Source: Burkholderiales bacterium C2 (GTDB lineage: Bacteria; Pseudomonadota; Gammaproteobacteria; Burkholderiales; Burkholderiaceae_C). Taken from it: DNA of 64,000 nucleotides. The notes under the pieces are model-generated. The model ran no database searches. It saw only the letters and a list, made by a program, of their open reading frames with translations, and was not told the origin of the DNA. The translations under genes and the position numbers were made by a program. How positions within the stretch are numbered: position 1 is the first letter of the stretch; each line of letters begins with the position of its first letter. Where the stretch lies: assembly GCA_005503085.1 (NCBI GenBank), contig SCOI01000006.1:124001-188000 (forward strand). Direction: 5' to 3'. This document shows, one piece after another, positions 43,290-56,568 of the stretch.

Positions 43290-44864
43290 TCAGCTCGCCT
43301 TCTTCATCAGTCGCAGATTGATCAATGACATCGCCGCCACCAGGATAAAGATCAGCGTCGAGATCGCGGCCGCCAGGCCGAAGTCCGAGCCGGAGTCCTT
43401 GAAGGCGATGCGGTAGGTGTAGCTGACCAGGATGTCGGTCTGGCCGGCCGGGATCTTGGTTGACAGATAGTCGGGCCGGCCGTCGGTCAGCAGCGCGATC
43501 AGCACGAAGTTGTTGAAGTTGAAGGCGAATGCACTGACCAACAGCGGCGCCAGCGGCTTGATGATCAGCGGCGCGGTGATCTTGAAGAAATTGGTCAGCG
43601 GGCCGGCGCCGGCAATCGCCGAGGCCTCGTAAAGATCGGCCGGGATGGCCTTCAAGAGGCCCGAGCACAGAATCATGATGTAGGGATAGCCCAGCCAGAC
43701 ATTGACGATCACCAGCATCAGCTTGGCCAGCAGCGGGTCGGCGAACCAGGCCGGCTTGACGCCCAGCAGCGCGTCGAGGATGGCATTGATCTCGCCGAAG
43801 TTCTGGTTGAACAAGCCCTTGAACACCAGGATGGAGATAAAGCCCGGCACCGCATAGGGCAGGAAGAGCAGGGTGCGGTAGGTGCCGCGGTACTTCAGGT
43901 CTTCCCAGTTCAGCACGGTGGCCAGCAGCATGCCGATGGCGGTGGCGCAGATCACGGTCACCAGCGAGAACACGACGGTCCAGCTGAAGATGGACAGAAA
44001 AGGGCCGCGGAACTCGGCGTCGACCACCATGCGGCTGTAGTTCTGCCAGCCGACCAGCACCTTGAAGCCCGGCTGCAGGCGCTCGCCGCTGGCGCTCTCG
44101 AAATAGCCGGTGTCGCGGTTGGCGCGGAAGACCTGGCCATCGGCGGTGCGCGTCAGGCTCTGGTCCGCGTTGGCCCGCCAGTGCCGCGTGATCGGGCCGA
44201 ACTCGCGCAGGCCCAGATAGTGCAGCGCGTCCAGGCCGGTGCCGGCGGGCAGTGTCAGCCTGAGCTGCATCAAGGCCTCGCGGTGCCGGATCAACTCGCG
44301 CAGCGGCAGGGCAGGGCCTAGGGTCAGGTCTTGACCGGCCTCCATGGCAACTTCGTTGCCGGTCTTGCCCAGGGCCAGCGGCGGCGAGACCCATTGCGGC
44401 GCTGCCTCGTCGGCGCTGCGCAAGGCCAACCGGAAGCGCTGGCCCTCCGCATGCAGGCTGAAATGCTGCACCTGGGCCTGGATGGGCTCGTGCTGGTCCA
44501 GCAGGTACTCGCGCACCCGCTCTTCGCTCAGCAGATGGGCCGAGGAGTAGTTGGTGAAGCCGATCTGGGCCGTGTAGACCAGCGGGAAGGCGATGAAGAC
44601 CAGCATGCCGGCAATGCCGGGGAAGAGATAGCGATAGGCAAAGCCGGCGTTGCTGACATAGACGTAGAAGCCGGCGCAGAACAGGGTCAGCGCGCCCACG
44701 GCCCAGGCCATCTGGCCCGAGGCATGGATCATGAAGACCGTGTAGAGCGCGGCCAGCATGGCCAGGCCGGTCAGCGGCCAGCGCAGCAGGCGGGCGATCT
44801 TTTCAAGCACGCTCGGCGGTAGCGTGCTGTAGGCGCCCGAGGGCAATGTAGCGGTCGCGTTCAT
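43290..44864 (-). CDS. malF: Maltose/maltodextrin-type ABC permease MalF
   Basis: A 524-residue permease, close to the 514 residues of E. coli MalF. Three N-terminal helices precede a large periplasmic P2-type loop (about residues 105-285, beginning [20 protein letters not shown]), which in MalF contacts the binding protein. The core domain follows, with the coupling loop [20 protein letters not shown]. The presence of the P2 loop supports a true maltose/maltodextrin system rather than a generic sugar importer. It is 6 bp downstream of malE. Confidence 0.93.
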   Translation of the reverse strand: MNATATLPSGAYSTLPPSVLEKIARLLRWPLTGLAMLAALYTVFMIHASGQMAWAVGALTLFCAGFYVYVSNAGFAYRYLFPGIAGMLVFIAFPLVYTAQIGFTNYSSAHLLSEERVREYLLDQHEPIQAQVQHFSLHAEGQRFRLALRSADEAAPQWVSPPLALGKTGNEVAMEAGQDLTLGPALPLRELIRHREALMQLRLTLPAGTGLDALHYLGLREFGPITRHWRANADQSLTRTADGQVFRANRDTGYFESASGERLQPGFKVLVGWQNYSRMVVDAEFRGPFLSIFSWTVVFSLVTVICATAIGMLLATVLNWEDLKYRGTYRTLLFLPYAVPGFISILVFKGLFNQNFGEINAILDALLGVKPAWFADPLLAKLMLVIVNVWLGYPYIMILCSGLLKAIPADLYEASAIAGAGPLTNFFKITAPLIIKPLAPLLVSAFAFNFNNFVLIALLTDGRPDYLSTKIPAGQTDILVSYTYRIAFKDSGSDFGLAAAISTLIFILVAAMSLINLRLMKKAS

Positions 44865-44870
44865 GAGGTC

Positions 44871-46046
44871 TTACTTGTTCAGCAGCATGCGGCCCGAGGC
44901 GCCGTCGAGCGCGTCCTTCGGGGACTGCAGCCCGTTGGTGATGGCTTCCAGTGCCGCGTCCATCGCGGTCCAGAAGCGGCCGACCTCGGGGATGTTGGGG
45001 ATGGGCTCGCCCAGGCGGGCGTTCTCCATGCTGGCGCGTATCAAGGGGTTGGCTGCCAGCTCGGCATAGAAGGCCTTGTTGGCCGGCACGCCGATCGGCA
45101 CATCGGCATCCAGCAACTTCAGCGCCTCGGGCCGCATCAGATGGTTTTCGACGAACTCGCGGGCGATGTCCTTGAGCTTGCTGGGCGCGGCAATCATGCA
45201 GCCGAGCACGCCGACAAATGGTTTCGAGGGCTTGCCCGGCAGCACACCGGGGATCGGCGCGACGCCGAAATCGATCTTGGCCTTGCGCGCGTTGTCCCAG
45301 GCCCAGGCGCCGGAGATCATCATCGCGACCTCGCCGCGGGCGAAGCCGGTCTCCATCTCCGCGTAGCGCGCGCCCTTGGGCATATGGCCTTCTTTGAGCA
45401 GGCGCTCGATCATCCGCGCGCCGGCCAGCGCGCCGGCGTTGTTGACGCCCACCTGGGCCGCGTCATAGTCGCCCTGTGCATCGCGGCCGAAGATCTGGCC
45501 GCCGGCGCCGGCCAGCAGCGGCCAGCTGAAGAAGCTCTTGTTGTAGTCCCACAGGATGGCGTGCTTGCCCTGGGCCTTCAGTTGCTTGTCCAGCGCGATC
45601 AGCTCGTCGAAGGTGGTCGGCGGCGTGGGCACCAGGGCCTTGTTGTAGATCAGCCCGGTGGTCTCGATCGCGATCGGATAGCCCCAGAGCCGGCCCTTGT
45701 AGGCAAAGGCCTTCCAGGCCGTCTCCTCGACCTCGTCGTAGAGCTTCTTGCCCGGGCGCAGCGGCGTCAGCAGGCCGGACTTGGCCCATTCGCCGACCCG
45801 GTCATGCGGCCAGCAGAAGATGTCCGGCCCCTTGCCGGCGCCGGCCGCCTGCTGGAATTTGTCGGTGGCGTCGACCGGGTGTTCGACCACCACCTTGACC
45901 CCCGACAGCTTCTCGAAGGCGTTGCCGACCTTCTGCAGCCCGTTATAGGCCTTGTCGCCATTGATCCAGACCAGCAGCTTGTGGTCCTGGGCCTGGGCCG
46001 TGCCCGCCAGCAGCAGGCCCGTCAGCAGCAGCGCTGTCCTTCTCAT
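44871..46046 (-). CDS. malE: Maltose/maltodextrin-binding protein MalE
   Basis: A 391-residue periplasmic binding protein with signal peptide [20 protein letters not shown]. The mature sequence follows the MalE pattern: [55 protein letters not shown] and the C-terminal [18 protein letters not shown]. Trp, Asp and Arg residues of the sugar site are in these segments. The ATG overlaps the malK stop in ATGA. It would deliver maltodextrins that cross the outer membrane, perhaps through the TonB receptor nearby. Confidence 0.94.
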   Translation of the reverse strand: MRRTALLLTGLLLAGTAQAQDHKLLVWINGDKAYNGLQKVGNAFEKLSGVKVVVEHPVDATDKFQQAAGAGKGPDIFCWPHDRVGEWAKSGLLTPLRPGKKLYDEVEETAWKAFAYKGRLWGYPIAIETTGLIYNKALVPTPPTTFDELIALDKQLKAQGKHAILWDYNKSFFSWPLLAGAGGQIFGRDAQGDYDAAQVGVNNAGALAGARMIERLLKEGHMPKGARYAEMETGFARGEVAMMISGAWAWDNARKAKIDFGVAPIPGVLPGKPSKPFVGVLGCMIAAPSKLKDIAREFVENHLMRPEALKLLDADVPIGVPANKAFYAELAANPLIRASMENARLGEPIPNIPEVGRFWTAMDAALEAITNGLQSPKDALDGASGRMLLNK

Positions 46047-47161
46047 GCCGACAGCTCCGGCGCGGCCTGGCGGCGCAGCGCGCGGCCCTGGGCGTCGAAC
46101 AGATAGAGGGCCTCGGGCGGCAGGTGCAGCTGCAGCGCATCGCCGCTGCGCAGGCGGTCGCAGCCGTTGCGGCCCTCGAACTGGCAGGTCAGCGGCTCCT
46201 CCAGACCGGGGTAGGGGCAGTAGGCAAAGGTGGTGCCGCCCAGCGACTCGACGAAGGCGACGGTGCTGTGCAGCAGATTGATGTCGCCACCGATGCGGAT
46301 GTGCTCCGGTCGGACGCCCAGCGTGAGCTGGTCGCCGGGGCTGGCGCGCGAGGCATCGACGCGGGCCAGCAGCGTGCTGCCGTCAGCCAGCCGAACCTCG
46401 GCGTCGGAAGCGCTTCCCCGGACCAGTTCCGCGGCCAGGAAATTCATCTTCGGCGAGCCGATGAAGCCGGCGACAAACAGATTGTCCGGATGCTCGTAGA
46501 GTTCCAGCGGTGTGCCGACCTGTTCGATCCGGCCGGCCGAGAGCACGACGATGCGGTCCGCCAGCGTCATCGCCTCCACCTGGTCATGCGTCACATAGAC
46601 CATGGTGGTCTTCAGCTCTTCATGCAGCTTGGCGAACTCGTAGCGCATGCGCACACGCAGCGCGGCATCGAGATTGGACAGCGGCTCGTCGAACAGAAAG
46701 ACCTCGGGCTTGCGCACGATGGCGCGGCCGATCGCGACACGCTGGCGCTGGCCGCCGCTCAGGTCTTTGGGCTTGCGGTCCAGCAGATGCTCGATGTGCA
46801 GGATCTTCGCGGCGTTGCGCACCGCGCCGTCGATCTCGTGCTTGGGCACCTTGGCCAGCTTCAGGCCGAAGGCCATGTTGTCGTACAGATTCATATGCGG
46901 GTACAGCGCATAGCTCTGGAACACCATCGCGATGCCGCGCTCGGCCGGCGGCACGTCGTTGACCAGCACCCCGCCTATGCGCAGCTCGCCGCCGGTGATC
47001 TCCTCCAGACCGGCGATGGTGCGCAAGAGCGTGGACTTGCCGCAGCCCGAGGGGCCGACGAAGACCATGAACTCGCCATCGCGAATCTCCAGGTCAACGC
47101 CGTGCAGGATCTTGGTCTCGCCGTAGGCCTTGGCCACGCCGGACAGCAATACATCAGCCAC
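46043..47161 (-). CDS. malK: Maltose-type ABC transporter ATPase (MalK/UgpC)
   Basis: A 372-residue ABC ATPase. Walker A is [11 protein letters not shown], signature [15 protein letters not shown], Walker [13 protein letters not shown], and the switch His is in [14 protein letters not shown]. The C-terminal regulatory domain (about 240-372) has the MalK-type GVRPEHIRI. Start is GTG at 47161, supported by GGAGG about 7 nt upstream. It is first in the malK-malE-malF-malG operon. The gap before glgP contains a HexR-like site. Confidence 0.92.
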   Translation of the reverse strand: MADVLLSGVAKAYGETKILHGVDLEIRDGEFMVFVGPSGCGKSTLLRTIAGLEEITGGELRIGGVLVNDVPPAERGIAMVFQSYALYPHMNLYDNMAFGLKLAKVPKHEIDGAVRNAAKILHIEHLLDRKPKDLSGGQRQRVAIGRAIVRKPEVFLFDEPLSNLDAALRVRMRYEFAKLHEELKTTMVYVTHDQVEAMTLADRIVVLSAGRIEQVGTPLELYEHPDNLFVAGFIGSPKMNFLAAELVRGSASDAEVRLADGSTLLARVDASRASPGDQLTLGVRPEHIRIGGDINLLHSTVAFVESLGGTTFAYCPYPGLEEPLTCQFEGRNGCDRLRSGDALQLHLPPEALYLFDAQGRALRRQAAPELSA

Positions 47162-47328
47162 AGAACACCTCCGCGCCGGACCCGGGGCCGGGCACGGCTT
47201 GTCTCTCAGGGTTGGATTTGTAGAGAATATACAGGCGAAAATGTAGTCATACAACGGAAGTTGCCCGCAGTTCGAATCATTGACTCAAGTAAAATCAATG
47301 GCTTATGCGTGAATTCGGGATTTCCCGA

Positions 47329-47343
47329 TGTAGTCAAACTACA
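47329..47343. promoter_or_regulatory. HexR-like operator 3
   Basis: TGTAGTCAAACTACA, a palindrome with perfect 6-bp arms, 102 bp before glgP and 168 bp before malK, in the 283-bp divergent gap. A weaker related sequence, TGTAGTCATACAACG, lies at 47242-47256 nearer malK. Confidence 0.65.
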
Positions 47344-47444
47344 CAAACAGCGAGGGCTAGACGATACTTTGGCCAACGCCGCCGCTGAGCCTTGCTTTTC
47401 TTGCTCATGCGGCATTCTTGCCCCGGCCACTGGGCCCCGCATTG

Positions 47445-49939
<2,495 letters not shown>

Positions 49940-49940
<1 letters not shown>

Positions 49941-51826
49941 TGTCCACCCCGCTGCTCGCCGCCGCGGACCTGGCCCTGCTGGCCCGGGGCGAGCACCCGC
50001 GACCCTACCGGGTGTTGGGCGCCCATGCGCTCAAGCACCGGCGCCAGGCCGGCGTGCGCTTTGCCGTCTGGGCGCCGCAGGCGCGGCGTGTCAGCGTGGT
50101 CGGCGACTTCAACCACTGGGATGGGCGCCAGCATCCGCTGGAACTGCACGCCGAATCCGGTGTCTGGGTCGGCTTCGTGCCGGGCGCCAAGCCCGGCGAC
50201 TTCTACAAATACGAGTTGGAAGGCCCGGACGGCCGCCTGCTGCCGCTGAAGGCCGATCCCTATGCGCGTGCCGCCCAGCTGCGGCCCGAGAGCGCCAGCA
50301 TCGTGGCCTGGCCGGTGCCCGACCGGCAAGAACTGGCCCCGGCCCCGACCCGTTTGGCCGCCAACCGGCGCGATGCGGCGATCTCCATCTACGAGGTGCA
50401 TCCGTCCTCCTGGCGGCGCGGCGCGGGCCAGTTTCCCAGCTGGGACGAGCTGGCCGCGACGCTGCCGGCCTATGCCGCCGATCTGGGCTTCACGCATATC
50501 GAGCTGCTGCCCATCACCGAGTTTCCTTTTGACGGCTCCTGGGGCTACCAGACCCTGGGCCTGTATGCGCCGAGCGCGCGCTTCGGTCCGCCCGAGGGCT
50601 TTGCGCGCTTTGTCGCGGCCTGCCATGCCCACGGCCTGGGCTTGCTCTTGGACTGGGTGCCGGCGCATTTCCCGGCCGATGCCCATGGCCTGGCGCGGTT
50701 CGACGGCACGCCGCTGTATGAGTACGCCGATCCGCGCGAGGGCTTTCATCGCGACTGGAACACGCTGATCCCCGACTTCGGCAAGCCCGGCGTGCGCCAG
50801 TTCCTGGCCGGCAGCGCGCTGTACTGGGCCGAGTGCTGGGGCGTCGACGGCTTGCGCGTCGACGCAGTGGCCTCGATGCTTTACCGCGACTACTCGCGGC
50901 CCAGCGGCGAATGGACGCCGAACGTACGGGGCGGGCGCGAAAACCTGGAGGCGATCTCGCTGCTCAAGCGCATCAACGAGACCCTCGGCGCCGAGGCGCC
51001 CGGCGTCATCAGCGTGGCCGAGGAATCGACCAGTTTCCCCGGTGTCAGCGCGCCTGCGGATGCCGGCGGCCTGGGCTTCCACTACAAATGGAATATGGGC
51101 TGGATGAACGACACGCTGGCCTATATGCGCGAGGACCCCATCCATCGCCGCTGGCACCACGACAAGATGACCTTCGGCCTGGTCTACGGCTTCAGCGAGA
51201 ACTTCGTGCTGCCGCTCTCGCATGACGAGGTCGTGCATGGCAAGGGATCGATGCTGGGCAAGATGCCGGGGGATGACTGGCAACGCTTCGCCAATCTGCG
51301 TGCCTACTACGGCTTTATGTGGGGCCACCCGGGCAAGAAGCTGATCTTCATGGGCCAGGAGTTCGCCCAGCCGGGCGAATGGAACCATGAGGCCGAGCTG
51401 CCCTGGGCCCTGCTGCAGGACGCTCGCCATGCCGGCGTGCAGCGCCTGGTGCGCGACCTGAACACCCTGTACCGCGCCGAGCCGGCCCTGCATAGGCTGG
51501 ACTGCGAGGCGAGCGGCTTCCAGTGGCTGCAGGCCGAGGATCGCGAGCAGTCGGTGCTGGCCTGGGCGCGCTGGGATGGGCAGGGCAGGGCGGTGATCGT
51601 CGTCAGCAACTTCACGCCGGTGCCGCGCCCGGGCTACCGCCTGCCGGTGCCGGCCGGTACAGCGTCGACGACCAAGGCCTGGCGCGAGCTGCTCAATACC
51701 GATGCCGAGACCTATGGCGGCAGCAACGTCGGTAATCTGGGCCTGGCGCTGGCAGCCGCTGCCGATGGCACCATCTCCCTGAGCCTGCCGCCACTGGGCA
51801 CGCTCTTTCTTGTTCCGCAGTCATGA
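49940..51826 (+). CDS. glgB: 1,4-alpha-glucan branching enzyme
   Basis: A 628-residue GH13 branching enzyme. It has one N-terminal CBM48 domain (about 35-125, with [17 protein letters not shown]) and lacks the extra N1 domain of the 728-residue E. coli enzyme. The catalytic barrel shows [12 protein letters not shown] (nucleophile Asp), VAEEST (acid Glu) and [14 protein letters not shown] (transition-state Asp). It makes alpha-1,6 branches in glycogen. It starts in the glgP stop and overlaps the next gene by 4 bp. Confidence 0.96.
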
Positions 51827-52791
51827 TGATGAAACACCCACCATCCTCCCTTCCGATCACGCGGCGCCGGGCCTGCCTGGCCCTGCTCGCTGCGGCGGGT
51901 AGCGCTGGGGCCGCCAACCCGCCGGCACCACAGGTAGAAGCCTCGGCCCAGCAGGTCCGCTTCGGCCGTCTGGAGCGCTGGGTGGCGCAGCCCTCGCGCT
52001 TCGTCGATGCGCGCCATGTCGAGGTCTGGCTGCCGCCCGGCCATGACGGCCGCCGCCCCCACGCCGTGCTCTATATGCACGATGGGCAGATGCTGTTCGA
52101 CGCCGCGACGACCTGGAACCGGCAGGCCTGGCAGGTCGATCAGGTGGCTGCACCGCTGATCGCCTCTGGCGCGCTGCGCGACTTCATCGTGGTCGGCATC
52201 TGGAACAACGGCCAGCTGCGCGGCAGCGAGTACTACCCGCAGGGCTTCCTCGATCATCTGCAGCCGGCTGAGTTGCGCGAGGGCCTTGTGCGCGAGGGGC
52301 TCGGCGGCCGGCCCCGCGCCGATGACTATCTGCGCTTTCTGGTCGAGGAGCTGAAGCCGGCCATCGACGCCCGCTACGCGACCGAGCCCGGGCGCGATTC
52401 GACCTTTCTGATGGGCTCCAGCATGGGCGGCCTGATCAGCCTCTATGGCCTGTGCCGCCACCCGGAGCATTTCGGCGGCGCGGCCTGCCTGAGCACGCAC
52501 TGGATCGGCGGCTCCGAGCGCCGGGCCGCCTTTCCCGATGCCGCGCTGGCCTGGCTGGAGCGGCATCTGCCGGCGCCGCAGCGGGTGCGTCTCTATATGG
52601 ATCGCGGCACCGTCGAGCTGGACGGCCGCTATGCCGAGGACCAGGCCCGCGTCGATGCCTTGCTGGCGGCCAAGGGCTATCGCGCGCCGGCCTTCCAGAG
52701 TCTGGTGTTCGAGGGCGCACTGCATGACGAGCGCTCCTGGACCGCACGGCTGGACCGGCCGCTGCGCCTGCTGCTGGGGAGCACGGCATGA
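51823..52791 (+). CDS. Putative exported alpha/beta-hydrolase esterase
   Basis: A 322-residue protein of the putative-esterase/enterochelin-esterase fold. The N-terminus has a twin-arginine-like signal ([20 protein letters not shown]). The nucleophile is probably S200 in the GxSxG motif GSSMGG, with an acidic residue and the His in [10 protein letters not shown] as candidates for the rest of the triad. Members of this group occur in sugar-utilisation loci of other proteobacteria. It sits between glgB and glgX with 4-bp overlaps on both sides, so it is part of the glycogen operon, but its substrate is unknown. Confidence 0.85.
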   Translation: MMMKHPPSSLPITRRRACLALLAAAGSAGAANPPAPQVEASAQQVRFGRLERWVAQPSRFVDARHVEVWLPPGHDGRRPHAVLYMHDGQMLFDAATTWNRQAWQVDQVAAPLIASGALRDFIVVGIWNNGQLRGSEYYPQGFLDHLQPAELREGLVREGLGGRPRADDYLRFLVEELKPAIDARYATEPGRDSTFLMGSSMGGLISLYGLCRHPEHFGGAACLSTHWIGGSERRAAFPDAALAWLERHLPAPQRVRLYMDRGTVELDGRYAEDQARVDALLAAKGYRAPAFQSLVFEGALHDERSWTARLDRPLRLLLGSTA

Positions 52792-54899
52792 CGGCGCTGC
52801 GTCTGCCCGCGGCGCTGGAGCCGGGCCGGCACGAGCCGCTGGGGGCCTTGGCGCGCGACGGCGGTGTCAACTTCGCGGTGTTCTCCGAGCATGCGCGCAG
52901 CATCGAGCTGTGCCTCTTCGATGCCGGCGGCCAGCGCGAGCTGCGCCGCTATGCCCTGCACGGCCCGCACGACGGCATGTTCCACGGCTTTCTGCCGGGC
53001 TTGGGGCCAGGTCTTGTCTACGGCCTGCGCGCGCATGGTCCTTACGAGCCCGAGGCCGGTCACCGCTTCAATGCTCACAAGCTGCTGCTGGACCCCTATG
53101 CGCGCGAAATCGTCGGCCAGTTCGGCTGGCGCGCCGAGCACCATGGCTATCCGCTGGGTCATCCGGACGGCGCCCGGGCCTTCGATGCGCGGGACAACGC
53201 GCTGCATGCGCTGAAGGCGCGCGTGCCGGCGCCCGTCACGGACTCGCCTCGCAAGTCCGCGCCGAGGATTGCTCTCGCCGACGCGGTGCTGTACGAGGTC
53301 CATGTCAAAGGCTTCTCCAAGCAGCATCCGGACATTCCGGCCGGGCTGCGAGGCACTTATGCCGGCCTGGCCCATCCGGCCGCCATCGCCCATTTCAAGG
53401 CCCTGGGCGTCACCACGCTGAGCCTGCTGCCGGTGCAGTACGCCATCGACGAACCGCATCTGGCCGACAAGGGCCTGCACAACTACTGGGGCTACAACAC
53501 GCTGGGCTTCTTCTGCCCCGACCCGCGCCTGGCCCAGGCGGCGCACCGTGACGATCCCGGCGCGGTGGCGGCCGAGTTCCGCGCGATGGTCGCGGCCCTG
53601 CATGAGGCCGGGCTGGAAGTGGTGCTGGACGTGGTCTACAACCACACGCCCGAGGGCAATGAGTTCGGCCCGACGCTGGCCTTCCGTGGCCTGGACAACA
53701 AGAGCTATTACCGCCTGGTGGCCGATGACAAGAGCCGCAGCGAGAATCTGACCGGCTGTGGCAACACGCTCAATGCGCAGCATCCGCGCGTGACCCAGTT
53801 CGTGCTGGACTCGCTGCGCTTCTGGGTCGAGGAGATGGGCGTCGATGGCTTTCGCTTCGACCTGGCGCCGGTGCTGGGCCGCGTCGAGCGCGGGGCCTTC
53901 GAGCCACAGGCCGCCTTCTTCACCGCGCTGCGCCAGGATCCGGTGCTGAGCGCGGTGCACCTGATCGCCGAGCCCTGGGATGCCGCACCCGACGGTTACC
54001 AGCTCGGCCGCTTCCCGGGCCGCTTCCTCGAATGGAATGACAAGTTCCGCGATGCGGTGCGCGGCTATTGGCTGCACAGCGAGTTGCAAGGGGGCAGGGT
54101 GGGCCGCGGCGAGTTCGCGCGCCGCTTCACCGGCTCCAGCGACCTGTTCTTCCACCATGGCCAGCGCCGCCCCACCGCCTCGGTGAATTTCGTCGCGGTG
54201 CATGACGGCTACACGCTCCATGACGTGGTCAGCTACTCGCACAAGCACAACCAGGCCAATGGCGAAGACAACCGGGACGGCCGCGACGGCGAACTCAGCG
54301 CCAATTTCGGCGTCGAGGGGGCGAGCGAGGATGCGGCGATACGTGCCACCCGCGAGCGCGTGCGCCGCGCGATGCTGGCCAGCCTGCTGCTGGCCCAGGG
54401 CACGCCGATGCTGAATGCCGGCGACGAGATCGCCAACAGCCAGGGCGGCAATAACAACGCCTACTGCCAGGACAACGCCACCGGCTGGCTGGACTGGGCG
54501 GCCGCCGATGCGGACCTGGCCGCCTTTGTGAGCCAGGTCTTGCGCCTGCGTCGCGAACACGCGCTGCTGCACCATGGCCGCTGGTTCGTGCCGCCGCCCG
54601 GTGGCCGGGGAGACGCGAGCGTGAGCTGGTACACGCCGGGTGGCGCCGAGATGCAGGTCCATGACTGGCATGAGGGCGGCAGCGCGGCCTTCGCCTGCCA
54701 GCTGCGCTGCCCTGATGACCGCGCGCAAGCCCTGGCCCTGGTGTTCAATCCCGAGCCGCAGCCGCTGCCCTTCACGCTGGCCCAGGGGCCCTGGCAACTG
54801 CTGCTGGACAGCAGCGGCGAGCTGAGCCCCAACTCGCAGTCGGTGAGCCTGCCCCTGAACGTACCCGCGCGCAGCCTGCTTCTGCTGCGCGCCGTCTGA
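52788..54899 (+). CDS. glgX: Glycogen debranching enzyme GlgX
   Basis: A 703-residue GH13 isoamylase-type enzyme removing alpha-1,6 branches, mainly of phosphorylase-limit dextrins. An N-terminal CBM48 region (VNFAVFSEHARSIELCLF) is followed by the barrel with DVVYNHTPEGNE, VDGFRFDLAPVLGR (nucleophile Asp), LIAEPWDA (Glu) and VAVHDGYTLHDVVSYSHKHN. Length matches GlgX. It begins inside the esterase gene. Together with GlgP and MalQ it would complete degradation of imported or stored alpha-glucan. Confidence 0.96.
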   Translation: MTALRLPAALEPGRHEPLGALARDGGVNFAVFSEHARSIELCLFDAGGQRELRRYALHGPHDGMFHGFLPGLGPGLVYGLRAHGPYEPEAGHRFNAHKLLLDPYAREIVGQFGWRAEHHGYPLGHPDGARAFDARDNALHALKARVPAPVTDSPRKSAPRIALADAVLYEVHVKGFSKQHPDIPAGLRGTYAGLAHPAAIAHFKALGVTTLSLLPVQYAIDEPHLADKGLHNYWGYNTLGFFCPDPRLAQAAHRDDPGAVAAEFRAMVAALHEAGLEVVLDVVYNHTPEGNEFGPTLAFRGLDNKSYYRLVADDKSRSENLTGCGNTLNAQHPRVTQFVLDSLRFWVEEMGVDGFRFDLAPVLGRVERGAFEPQAAFFTALRQDPVLSAVHLIAEPWDAAPDGYQLGRFPGRFLEWNDKFRDAVRGYWLHSELQGGRVGRGEFARRFTGSSDLFFHHGQRRPTASVNFVAVHDGYTLHDVVSYSHKHNQANGEDNRDGRDGELSANFGVEGASEDAAIRATRERVRRAMLASLLLAQGTPMLNAGDEIANSQGGNNNAYCQDNATGWLDWAAADADLAAFVSQVLRLRREHALLHHGRWFVPPPGGRGDASVSWYTPGGAEMQVHDWHEGGSAAFACQLRCPDDRAQALALVFNPEPQPLPFTLAQGPWQLLLDSSGELSPNSQSVSLPLNVPARSLLLLRAV

Positions 54900-54917
54900 G
54901 AGAGTGAGAGAAAAGAA

Positions 54918-56441
54918 ATGGACCTGAACCAACGCATTGCCGGCGTGCTGCTGCACCCGACCTCCTTGCCCGGCCCGCACGGCGCCGGCGATTTCGGCCC
55001 GGCCGCCTACCGCTTTGTCGACTGGCTGGCCAGCGCCGGCCAGCGCCTGTGGCAGCTGCTGCCGACCACGCCGATCGGTCCGGGCGACAGCCCCTACCAA
55101 GGCGTCTCGGCCTTTGCCGGCAACCCCTGGCTGGTGGCGCTGGAGCCACTGATCGAGAAGGGCTGGCTGGCGCAGCCTGATGTGCCGGACTTCGATCCCT
55201 TGCAGCTGCAGTACGCTCGCGTCCTGCCTTGGCGCGAGCAGCAGCTGCGCGCCGCAGCGGCCGGCTTCTTCGCCCGCGCCAGCGCCGCCGACCGTCGCGA
55301 CTTCGCGCAATGGTGCGAGGCCGAGCGCAGCTGGCTGGACGACTATGCGCTCTTCATGGCGATACGCTCGCCGCTCAATGGCCAGCCCTGGTGGGCCTGG
55401 CCGGCGCCGCTGGCCCGTCGCGAGCCGGCCGCGCTGGCGGCAGCGCGCCAGACCCATGCCGAGGAATTCGCCTTCTGGCAGTTCGTGCAATGGTGCTTCG
55501 ATACGCAGAGCGCCGCGCTGAAAGCCTATGCCAACACGCGCGGCGTGCACCTGATGGGCGATCTGCCCATCTTCGTCGCGCACGACAGTGCCGACTGCTG
55601 GTCGCGCCCCGATCTCTACCATCTGGACGAGCAGTTCCAGACCACGGTGGTGGCCGGCGTGCCGCCCGATGCGATGTCGGCCGAGGGTCAGCGCTGGGGC
55701 AATCCGCTGTACCGCTGGGAGCGCATGGCGGCCGAGGACTACGCCTGGTGGACCGCGCGCGTCAAGCGCGCGCTGAGCCAGGCCGATGTGTTCCGCATCG
55801 ACCATTTCCGCGGCTTCGCCGGCTATTACGAGATCCCGGCTGCCAGCCCCAATGCGCAGCAGGGCCGCTGGGTCACGGGGCCCGGCCGAGCCTTGTTCGA
55901 GGCCATCGAGAAATCGCTGGGCAAGCTGCCCATCGTCGCCGAGGACCTGGGCTTCATCACCGACGATGTGCACGAACTGCGCGAGAGCTGCGGCTTCCCC
56001 GGCATGAAGATCCTGCAATTTGGCTTTGGTGGCGACGGCAGCCACGAGTTCCTGCCCCATATGTGGCCGCGCGACAGCGTCGCCTACACCGGCACGCACG
56101 ACAACGACACGGTGCGCGGCTGGTGGGGCCAGGCCGGCCCGCGTGAGCGCGCCTTCGCCGGCTCCTACCTGCCCTGTGGCGACCACGATGTGCACTGGGC
56201 CATGATCCGCGCCTGCAGCAACTCGGTCGCGAACATCGCGGTATTCCCGCTGCAGGACGTGCTGGGCCTGGGCAGCGAACACCGCATGAATGTGCCCGGC
56301 GTGCTGGGCGGCAACTGGGGCTGGCGCTTCAGCTGGGCCATGCTGGGCACCGACTGCGGCAACGAGCCGGCCCGTGTGCTGGGGCTGATCACTGCGGCCA
56401 GCGGGCGGGGGGACTTCGAGCTTTTGCGCTTGCCTTGCTGA
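54918..56441 (+). CDS. malQ: 4-alpha-glucanotransferase (amylomaltase)
   Basis: A 507-residue GH77 enzyme that transfers maltodextrin segments, releasing glucose for glucokinase. Signatures are GVLLHPTSLPGPHGAGDFG, PTTPIGPGDSPYQG, VFRIDHFRGFAGYYEIP (nucleophile Asp) and VAEDLGFITDDVHEL (acid Glu), plus TGTHDNDTVRGWW. It begins 18 bp after glgX with a purine-rich AGAGAAAAG upstream of the ATG at 54918. It is the last gene of the operon. Confidence 0.96.
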   Translation: MDLNQRIAGVLLHPTSLPGPHGAGDFGPAAYRFVDWLASAGQRLWQLLPTTPIGPGDSPYQGVSAFAGNPWLVALEPLIEKGWLAQPDVPDFDPLQLQYARVLPWREQQLRAAAAGFFARASAADRRDFAQWCEAERSWLDDYALFMAIRSPLNGQPWWAWPAPLARREPAALAAARQTHAEEFAFWQFVQWCFDTQSAALKAYANTRGVHLMGDLPIFVAHDSADCWSRPDLYHLDEQFQTTVVAGVPPDAMSAEGQRWGNPLYRWERMAAEDYAWWTARVKRALSQADVFRIDHFRGFAGYYEIPAASPNAQQGRWVTGPGRALFEAIEKSLGKLPIVAEDLGFITDDVHELRESCGFPGMKILQFGFGGDGSHEFLPHMWPRDSVAYTGTHDNDTVRGWWGQAGPRERAFAGSYLPCGDHDVHWAMIRACSNSVANIAVFPLQDVLGLGSEHRMNVPGVLGGNWGWRFSWAMLGTDCGNEPARVLGLITAASGRGDFELLRLPC

Positions 56442-56568
56442 GGAGGGACTAGGTGGGGCGTGGCCAGGGCGATAGACGGTAAGCGTTCCTCTGCGGACCT
56501 TCCCATTGCTGAAATCGCCGCCGGACTTCAAACAACGGGCCTCCGTAGAAGCCGGGGCGATTCACTGT

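Noticed and set aside
52677-56531. Very long antisense open frame (about 1284 codons) opposite glgX and malQ
   Set aside because: It is a shadow of high-GC codon bias: both underlying genes carry clear family motifs and the antisense translation is low-complexity Arg/Ala/Gly/His-rich without recognisable domains.
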